A stretch of 61,076 nucleotides of DNA from an uncultured Chloroflexota bacterium. GTDB lineage: Bacteria > Chloroflexota > Anaerolineae > Anaerolineales > Anaerolineaceae. Under the pieces are notes generated by a model, which saw only the letters and a list, made by a program, of their open reading frames with translations, made no database searches and had not been told where the DNA came from. The DNA is taken from positions 1 to 61,076 of the forward strand of contig CADATZ010000028.1 in the NCBI GenBank assembly GCA_902791025.1, read 5' to 3'. The position numbers and the translations under genes are program-made. The stretch's first letter is position 1, and every line of letters starts with the position of its first letter. This document shows positions 51,842 through 58,667 of this stretch, piece by piece.

Positions 51842-54838
51842 ATGGCTGAAATTGACGAAACACTAAAGACGCCCAAGGAAACGAAGGCGAAAACAACGAA
51901 AAGTACATCTGCTGCAAAAAAAACAAGCACAAACTCTTCCGCAGCAAAAAAGACAACGGTAAAAAAGACCGCAAAACCGGCTAAGAAAACCGCGCAGAAA
52001 AAGACTGCTGTCTCTGCGGGATGGAAAGAAAAGAAAGCACAGATCCGGGATCGGGAAAAAGGTCCGAAGACTCTGGCTGAGCGTAAAGCGATCAGCGAAA
52101 TGGGACCGATTCGCCGTTTTCTGGCAAAATACAACGGTCTTATCGATTTGCTTCTGGTACCGTTTTTTGCCTTTTCCCTGCTGTGCATTTATTCCATTGC
52201 CTCCGGAAATGACAAAGAGGCGGCTGTCTGGTGCGTGAACATGTCCAACAGGATCTTCGGAGCGATCTGTTTCCTCTTCTACGCCTGGGTCGTTGTCTTT
52301 TGCATCCGGTACTGGATGAAAAATATTAAACGCTTCCGGACGATGCATTACCGGCATTATTTTTATTTTCTCGGCCTTTATTTCTACGCGACGCTGATCC
52401 TTCAATACAATGCCAGGAAAACAGGACTTCCTCCGGAACAGGCCGGCGGGGTCATTGCCGAAGCGGTGGTCAACATGATCACCAATGTTCTCGGCAACAG
52501 CGGAATGCTGATCCTGCTGATCTTTATGGCCGTCTTTTTCATCTGGCAGGCCTGGCGGTTTATTGCCACACGGGAAAAGGCACAGGAGGACACAAATGAA
52601 GTTCCTGTGAAGGTCTATTGGGATATCCATACCGCCGATGAGGCTGAAGCGATGGAAGCGGAGAAACAGCAAGCGCAGGAGCTTACCTCGGATATTGAGG
52701 AAGATTTCCGTACGACGATGGGCTTGCTGACAGCCACGGAAACGAAAAAAGAGGAGAAGCCGAAGGTTCGGATCGATCCCGGAAAATCTCTGCGCAAGCT
52801 TCGTGAAACGCTGCAGGAAATTGCCCAGCCGATCCCGGATAAGGAGGCGATGATCCCGGAGGAAAAACCGGAAGCAGAAAATGTGGTTCAGAGAAAACCG
52901 GTAACCGCCGTCAATATGAAAAATGCGGACGAGGCCGCGAAAGCCTTTGTCAGCACACCCGTGCCTGAAAAGACCGAAAAACCTGTAAAAAAGACGAAAA
53001 AATCAACCTCCGTGCAGCTGCCGCTCCCACAGCCTGTCCCAGCGGAACCGGTGGAAGAAGAACTGCCTCCAGAACCGGTTTTTGAAGAGGAAGAGGATCA
53101 TAACGGCAGCGGTCTGCTTTCCGCGCCTGCGGAACCGCCGAAGCCTGTGGTTAAGGAAGAGCCAAAGCCGGCTGTGCAGGTCAGGACCCGCAAGGTCGTG
53201 ATCGATGAAGAAGCCGAAAAGGTGGAAACAACGCGTCTGGATTATTCCTTTGTGCCGACCATTCCTTCCGAAGAGAAAAAACTCACACCAAAGAATGAGG
53301 ACAGTTCCGACCCCTGGATCCTGCCGGACGTTGAAACGATCCTGGATCCGGTAAAGCCCCATAAAGGGACCACGCCGGATGATTTGAAAAATCAGGTGGC
53401 GGCGATTGAACGGACGCTGGTCAATAATAATGTTCCCGCCTCTGTGGTGGATATCCAGTGCGGACCGACTTTCTCCCAGTTTGGGGTAGAGCCGGGCTTT
53501 ATTGAGCAGCAGAACGGACGGAAGACCCGCGTCCGCATCAGCAAGATCGAATCGCTGAAAAAGGACCTGCTGCTGAGCCTTTCCGTCAAACAGCTCACGA
53601 TTGAGGCACCGATTCCGGGAAAAACCTATGTGGGGATCCAGATCCAGAATAAATCCCGTGTTCCGGTGAGCCTTCGTGAGGTCATCGAAAGCGAACAATA
53701 CCGCAATCGGAAATATGAGCTCGGGGTCGCGCTGGGGAAGGATATCAATGGTTCCTCCTATGGTGCGGACCTGACGCGTATGCCGCACCTGCTGATCGCC
53801 GGTGCCACCGGTTCCGGTAAATCTGTCTGTCTGAATGCCATTCTCGCCTGTCTGCTGCTGCATAACACGCCGGACCAGCTGAAATTGGTTTTGATCGACC
53901 CGAAGCACGTGGAACTTACCGGCTATAACGGGATCCCTCACCTGATCACGCCTGTCATCACTGAGGTCGAGCAGGTGGCGAATGTGCTGCAGTGGGTGCT
54001 GCGGGAGATGGACATGCGCAACCTGCACTTTATGGAAAACGGTGTGCGCAACATTCAGGAATACAACCGCAAGTTCCCGTCGAAAAAGCTGCCTTATATC
54101 GTGGTGGTGATCGATGAGCTGGCCAATCTGATGATGGAGGTCGGTGCGGAGATCGAAAACAGCATCGTCCGCCTTGCTCAGACTGCCCGTGCCATGGGGA
54201 TCCATTTGATCGTGGCGACGCAGCGTCCTTCCCGGGACGTCATCACGGGGACCATCAAAGGGAACCTGCCGACAAGGATCGCCTTTGCGGTGGCTACCAG
54301 TACCGACTCCCGCGTGATCCTGGACCGCTCCGGTGCGGAGAACCTCTTCGGAAAGGGTGATATGTACTTCCTTTCCATTGAGGAAACCCAGCTGAAGCGG
54401 CTGCAGTGTGTGTATGTTTCGGATGATGAAATTGCCCGCATCGTGAGTTACTGGCAGAAGAAGCCGCGGATCGATACCATGCCCGAGGACCCGGACCTGG
54501 TGCATGTTCCCCAGCCGGTGACGGAGAAAGTGTTCCGCGAACCGGAAGTTTCTTCCATGGGAACACTCACCCAGCTGCCGCTTTTCAACGAACCCGCTCC
54601 GCAGCTGAAAAAGGATGGTGATGTGCTTTATCCGGAAGCAGTAAAAATGGTACAGCGTGCCGGACGTGCAAGCGCCAACATGCTGGTGAGCCGGCTGAGT
54701 ATTGGGTACAGCCGCGCGAATAAATTGATGGCAAGGATGGAAGAGGAAGGCATCATCGGTCCGCCGAACCCCAACCCCGCCATTCCCCGGGAGATCCTTG
54801 ATTACGGGGAATACGGGCCGGAAAATGATAGTGAATAG
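51842..54838 (+). CDS. ftsK: DNA translocase FtsK/SpoIIIE
   Basis: This 998-residue hexameric motor moves chromosome DNA through the division septum. Residues 1-60 are Lys/Ala/Thr-rich (repeats such as KKTAKPAKKTAQKK). About four membrane helices follow (~100-240). A Pro/Glu-rich linker extends to ~500. The motor has Walker A GATGSGKS (~657), VLIDPKHVELTGYNG, Walker B VVVIDELANLMM, and the winged-helix gamma domain at the C-terminus (GRASANMLVSRLSIGYSRANKLMARMEEEG) that reads DNA polarity. The stop codon lies in a heptamer tract. Confidence 0.94.
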   Translation: MAEIDETLKTPKETKAKTTKSTSAAKKTSTNSSAAKKTTVKKTAKPAKKTAQKKTAVSAGWKEKKAQIRDREKGPKTLAERKAISEMGPIRRFLAKYNGLIDLLLVPFFAFSLLCIYSIASGNDKEAAVWCVNMSNRIFGAICFLFYAWVVVFCIRYWMKNIKRFRTMHYRHYFYFLGLYFYATLILQYNARKTGLPPEQAGGVIAEAVVNMITNVLGNSGMLILLIFMAVFFIWQAWRFIATREKAQEDTNEVPVKVYWDIHTADEAEAMEAEKQQAQELTSDIEEDFRTTMGLLTATETKKEEKPKVRIDPGKSLRKLRETLQEIAQPIPDKEAMIPEEKPEAENVVQRKPVTAVNMKNADEAAKAFVSTPVPEKTEKPVKKTKKSTSVQLPLPQPVPAEPVEEELPPEPVFEEEEDHNGSGLLSAPAEPPKPVVKEEPKPAVQVRTRKVVIDEEAEKVETTRLDYSFVPTIPSEEKKLTPKNEDSSDPWILPDVETILDPVKPHKGTTPDDLKNQVAAIERTLVNNNVPASVVDIQCGPTFSQFGVEPGFIEQQNGRKTRVRISKIESLKKDLLLSLSVKQLTIEAPIPGKTYVGIQIQNKSRVPVSLREVIESEQYRNRKYELGVALGKDINGSSYGADLTRMPHLLIAGATGSGKSVCLNAILACLLLHNTPDQLKLVLIDPKHVELTGYNGIPHLITPVITEVEQVANVLQWVLREMDMRNLHFMENGVRNIQEYNRKFPSKKLPYIVVVIDELANLMMEVGAEIENSIVRLAQTARAMGIHLIVATQRPSRDVITGTIKGNLPTRIAFAVATSTDSRVILDRSGAENLFGKGDMYFLSIEETQLKRLQCVYVSDDEIARIVSYWQKKPRIDTMPEDPDLVHVPQPVTEKVFREPEVSSMGTLTQLPLFNEPAPQLKKDGDVLYPEAVKMVQRAGRASANMLVSRLSIGYSRANKLMARMEEEGIIGPPNPNPAIPREILDYGEYGPENDSE

Positions 54839-54850
54839 TGAATGGTGAAA
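54829..54850 (+). repeat. Heptanucleotide tract at the ftsK stop
   Basis: AGTGAAT, AGTGAAT, GGTGAAA. The TAG stop (54836-54838) is formed by the end of one unit and the start of the next; the codon before it is also repeat-encoded. Confidence 0.7.
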
Positions 54851-54870
54851 AAATTTAGCACCTGATACCT

Positions 54871-55320
54871 ATGATCACAAACAACCTTGGCTATTTTGAA
54901 ATTGGAATTTACCGCCCGAAGCATTGGGAGAATGTCGGGACACTGTGGCGCAGTGCCTGGCAGCTCGGGGCAGCGGGGATCTTCACCATCGGCGGAGGGA
55001 AGGCTAAGCATCAAATCACCGATGTGCTGCGGGTCGACAAACGTATCCCGCTGCGCTGCTACGATGATTTTGATGCCTTTCTGGCAGCCCGTCCGCAGGG
55101 CGCGCAGCTGGTTGGCGTTGAAATGGGCGGAGAGCCGCTGAAGACCTTCGTCCACCCGGTGCGGGCCGTTTATCTGCTTGGTTCGGAAGTGGACGGACTG
55201 CCCCGCGAGGTGCTTGCGAAATGCCAGCATGTGGTGGAAATTGAATCCATCAATTACGCTTCTTTCAATGTCGCAGTTTCCGGTTCGCTGGTCATGTATC
55301 ACCGCCTGATCAATCGGTAA
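54871..55320 (+). CDS. TrmH-family (SpoU) RNA 2'-O-methyltransferase
   Basis: This 149-residue protein is a minimal SPOUT methyltransferase that uses SAM to methylate ribose 2'-OH in tRNA or rRNA. Motif 1 is HWENVGTLWRSAWQLGA (NxGxxxR), motif 2 is RAVYLLGSEVDGLP (GxExxGL), and motif 3 is INYASFNVAVSGSLVMYH (SLNVxxA-like, here SFNVAVS). No extra RNA-binding domain is present, as in TrmL. Target unknown. It begins ~30 bases after ftsK with no ribosome site visible. A repeat region follows. Confidence 0.85.
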   Translation: MITNNLGYFEIGIYRPKHWENVGTLWRSAWQLGAAGIFTIGGGKAKHQITDVLRVDKRIPLRCYDDFDAFLAARPQGAQLVGVEMGGEPLKTFVHPVRAVYLLGSEVDGLPREVLAKCQHVVEIESINYASFNVAVSGSLVMYHRLINR

Positions 55321-55327
55321 CATCCTG

Positions 55328-55500
55328 TATCTGGACGCTATCTGGACGCACATGGGGACAGGCACGCTTGTGTCGGCCGCACGACACAAGATGCCGGTCC
55401 CCATGTGCTTCGGCCGCACGACACAAGATGCCAGTCCCCATGTGCTTTGCGCTGCACGACACAAGATGCCAGTCCCCACGTGCTTTGTGCTGAGCAGATA
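55328..55500 (-). repeat. Palindromic repeat, family 1, copy D with 37-bp tandem triplication
   Basis: One half of the palindrome is present once (GCACATGGGGACAGGCACGC) and the other half three times in tandem. Units of CGGCCGCACGACACAAGATG plus CC(G/A)GTCCCCATGTGCTT begin at 55374, 55411 and 55448, each 37-38 bases long. It lies between the methyltransferase gene and the subtilase gene. Confidence 0.8.
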
Positions 55501-55613
55501 CTTTTCTCTTATATGTAACGCATTGAAACGTCTCTGTAGCTATATTAATTGGTATAAATGTTGCAATTTCCAATTAATAAAATTTTTTATTTAATTGCAT
55601 AAGGAGAGTAAGA

Positions 55614-58600
55614 ATGAGAAGCAATCAGCACTGCAATGTTTTAACTTACTTGTTTACCTTGCTCTGCCTGTTGCTGGTCAGCCTGCCGGCTGCCGCACAG
55701 GAAGAAGACTATGTCCCCTACCAACCGATCACAAAAATCGACCTTGGCGTCACGGACCTGCATCTTGCCGCCGGGGAAAGTTATACCTTCAATGTGACGT
55801 ATGAACCGGCGGAAACGATTCTGACGACACTGATGTGGTATGTGACGGACGAAAGCGTTATCAGTATTGATCCGCTGACGAACACCGTGACCGCGCTTCA
55901 GGATGGCGAAGCCCGCATTTTTGCGGAAAGCATCGATGAGATTTCCTATGCGGTCTGCAATGTCACTGTGGGTGAGTCCGTCGGCAAAGACGCCTCTGTC
56001 ATGAAATCCGGTGACAGCTATTTCGGACTGACGGAGAAGGAAATGCGGAAAATCACCGCGCCGACGCTCGTACGTTACCTGGATTTTGTCGCGGATTCCG
56101 CTTTAGATGAGGATGATTTTGGATTTCTTGCTGAGCGGTTTTATGACGTCCTGGCTATTGTCAAGTCCGGAACGGAAGATGCTGAAAGTCAGCGCGCGCA
56201 GGACCTGGGCCTGGAATCAGATCCGCTGCCGAATCTGCAGTCCATCACGCTGAGTGGCACCCTCGGTCAAGTTCTCAGTTTTGTCAAAGACAACAAAAAC
56301 CTCGTTGAAATCACCGAGCTCGGCAACATCTTTATCGAAGATCCGGATATCACTCAGGATGAGGAAGAACTCACAGAAAAGACCGTGCAAAACCGCTTCA
56401 ATCTGCAGGGAAACGCGGATAACCTTTCCAATATCACAAGACTGCATGGTTATGGATTAAAAGGTGCCGGACGTACGATCGCGATCATTGATACGGGATT
56501 TTCCCGCAATCATGAACAGTTTCTGGACAACTCCGGAAGAACGCGTTTTATCCGTGAGGCCTGTTTCTCCGGTTCATCGCAGTACGCAAAGTATACCTAT
56601 AATACCGCCTGCAATAATAATGCAAAAGATAATGGAAACGGCGCTTCTTATCCTTCGAAAGCACTAAGATTGAAAGCATTTGATCATGGTAACCATGTAG
56701 CGGGAATTGCTGCCGGCCGGGATGGCGTGGCTCCCGAGGCAAAAATCGTCGCTGTCATGGCTTCCAGTGAAAAGCGCTGGACTTGCTCCGCGAAAGAACT
56801 CAAATATTACAGATGCAGATCCGGTTCAAACCAGTGCTGCTCTTCCACTTTTCTCAGTACAAACCAGGCGAAAGCGTTTGAATATCTGATCGAGCTTGCG
56901 AAAGGCGGGCTGAAGATCGATGCAGTCAACATGAGCTTTGGCGGCAACAAATCCAATGGCGAAGGTTATACAGGGACCTGTGACAGCACAGACAAATCGC
57001 GGAAGCGATATTTCGATCGACTGCTCGAAGCCGGAATGCTGCCGGTCGTTTCTGCCGGGAATTCCGGGTTCAACAATGCAGTTGGGGCTCCGGCTTGTCT
57101 TTCCAATGCCTATACTGTCGCGGCGCTTGCGGATTATAAGAATCCATATATTGCTTCTTATTCCAATTTTAACAAATCAAATATCGATATGTCCGCACCG
57201 GGAACAAAAATTTACTCCGCTGTAATTACCGGTACAAACTGCACTACCAGCAGAAATTGTTACGGGTATAAAAATGGGACGTCCATGGCGGCTCCAATGG
57301 TGACCGGATCGATTGCCCTGGTCAGAGAACTTTATCCGGGAATGTCCGCAGAGGAAGCAGGGATTTTTCTCAAGGAGATTTCCGCAAAGTCTGTGAGCAG
57401 ACGGATGAGTGATAAAAATAAGGTGATCTATAAGTTCTCCTTCGCCAAATGGGTTCTGGATATGCGCAATGCGCTGACGAAATTCAGGATCTCTGACAGC
57501 GGCATCACCGCCAGCGGACAGCAGGTTTTTGTAAAATTCAACCAGATCAGATATGCGGATACCTATAAGATCAGAATTTCAGATATAACAACCAAATCGC
57601 AAAAAACAATCAATGCGAGGTTCCGCGTACTGAAAGCTACCAGCCTCACGGATCCGAGAACGATTGAAATTGATGGGAAGGGTAATTTCCAGGAAGGACA
57701 TGTGTATCGGTTGGAGGTTACCCGTCTCGTTGGCGAGAAAAAGGATATCGTCGCAAAGACTGTGAAATATTTCCGTATCTTCCCCACGCCCAACACACTG
57801 ACAGCCGGCTCCCGCAGCAATGCTGTTGACCTGAACCTGTATATGCCGCGGGGTGAATCCAAAAATCACGTCTTTTACCGAATTTATAACGCGGATACCA
57901 ATCAGTTTGTGAAAAGTATTGAGGCGACTTACGATAACCGGGCTCAAACAGTGAAGGGACTGAATAATGGTCAGAAATATTATGTGACCGCTCAGTATTA
58001 TCGGGACATTACCGTTTCGAAAAAGAGTGTGCGCGTATTTGGCGCTGAATCAAAACCCGTTTACTTTATGCCGATGAATGATACATTCAGCTGTAAATAT
58101 GGTGTCGGTGCGGAAGAGACGCAGATCAGCTGCGGGAAAGATCCGGCTGCTGACGGGATCATGGTTATGTATCACTCACTGGACAGCGCAGATGTCAAAA
58201 ACGGCTGCATTTCGAATAAGGGAGAATTCTACTGCAATATCAATGATTCTACCTTGATGCAATCAAATACGCAGTTCATCATTGTGAAATACAAACAGGA
58301 TGATCGAGGCTGGCCCTGGTACAGTTCAAGTATTGTTCTCAATCGTCCGGCTCAGGATGTGACGGTTGACAAAGCGGAAAAGCCGCTGATCTACTTTGAG
58401 TCATCAAAAGCAGTGGTCTCCGTTTCGAATTCACAGGATTCTGCCGGCATCGTTGTCCTGCGCCGTGCTGAAGGGAATGACGGAATATTTTTCAATTCTT
58501 TCTGTGATAGTGGAAGGAGATCGTGCAGCAAAGAGCCGCTGCCGACGGGTAATTCATCTTTCCTGGTCATGCGATATAAAACTTCCGATGGTCAAAGATT

Positions 58601-58646
58601 TTTCTCATCTGGTGTGCTGACGACAAATCTCTGGACTGGTCGCTGA
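55614..58646 (+). CDS. Secreted Cys-rich subtilisin-family serine protease
   Basis: This 1010-residue S8 peptidase has a signal peptide (~1-30), an Ig-like domain of BIG2 type (~40-125), a propeptide-like region, and the catalytic domain (~280-620). The triad is Asp in IAIIDTGF (~292), His in GNHVAGIAAG (~359) and Ser in GTSMAAPMVTG (~556). Loops near the active site contain many cysteines (CFSGSSQYAKYTYNTAC; KYYRCRSGSNQCCSST; CTTSRNCYG) that could form disulfides. Fn3-like or beta-sandwich domains follow up to the C-terminus. AAGGAG lies 9 bases before the ATG. It is followed by a secreted-protein gene 21 bases later, probably cotranscribed. Confidence 0.9.
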   Translation: MRSNQHCNVLTYLFTLLCLLLVSLPAAAQEEDYVPYQPITKIDLGVTDLHLAAGESYTFNVTYEPAETILTTLMWYVTDESVISIDPLTNTVTALQDGEARIFAESIDEISYAVCNVTVGESVGKDASVMKSGDSYFGLTEKEMRKITAPTLVRYLDFVADSALDEDDFGFLAERFYDVLAIVKSGTEDAESQRAQDLGLESDPLPNLQSITLSGTLGQVLSFVKDNKNLVEITELGNIFIEDPDITQDEEELTEKTVQNRFNLQGNADNLSNITRLHGYGLKGAGRTIAIIDTGFSRNHEQFLDNSGRTRFIREACFSGSSQYAKYTYNTACNNNAKDNGNGASYPSKALRLKAFDHGNHVAGIAAGRDGVAPEAKIVAVMASSEKRWTCSAKELKYYRCRSGSNQCCSSTFLSTNQAKAFEYLIELAKGGLKIDAVNMSFGGNKSNGEGYTGTCDSTDKSRKRYFDRLLEAGMLPVVSAGNSGFNNAVGAPACLSNAYTVAALADYKNPYIASYSNFNKSNIDMSAPGTKIYSAVITGTNCTTSRNCYGYKNGTSMAAPMVTGSIALVRELYPGMSAEEAGIFLKEISAKSVSRRMSDKNKVIYKFSFAKWVLDMRNALTKFRISDSGITASGQQVFVKFNQIRYADTYKIRISDITTKSQKTINARFRVLKATSLTDPRTIEIDGKGNFQEGHVYRLEVTRLVGEKKDIVAKTVKYFRIFPTPNTLTAGSRSNAVDLNLYMPRGESKNHVFYRIYNADTNQFVKSIEATYDNRAQTVKGLNNGQKYYVTAQYYRDITVSKKSVRVFGAESKPVYFMPMNDTFSCKYGVGAEETQISCGKDPAADGIMVMYHSLDSADVKNGCISNKGEFYCNINDSTLMQSNTQFIIVKYKQDDRGWPWYSSSIVLNRPAQDVTVDKAEKPLIYFESSKAVVSVSNSQDSAGIVVLRRAEGNDGIFFNSFCDSGRRSCSKEPLPTGNSSFLVMRYKTSDGQRFFSSGVLTTNLWTGR

Positions 58647-58667
58647 TATGGAAGGGAGGAATACAAA

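Noticed and set aside
53003..54505. 500-codon antisense frame under ftsK
   Set aside because: It mirrors the FtsK motor domain, with no ribosome site and no family features.
55352..55594. Short frame through palindrome copy D
   Set aside because: It merely translates the tandem repeat units.
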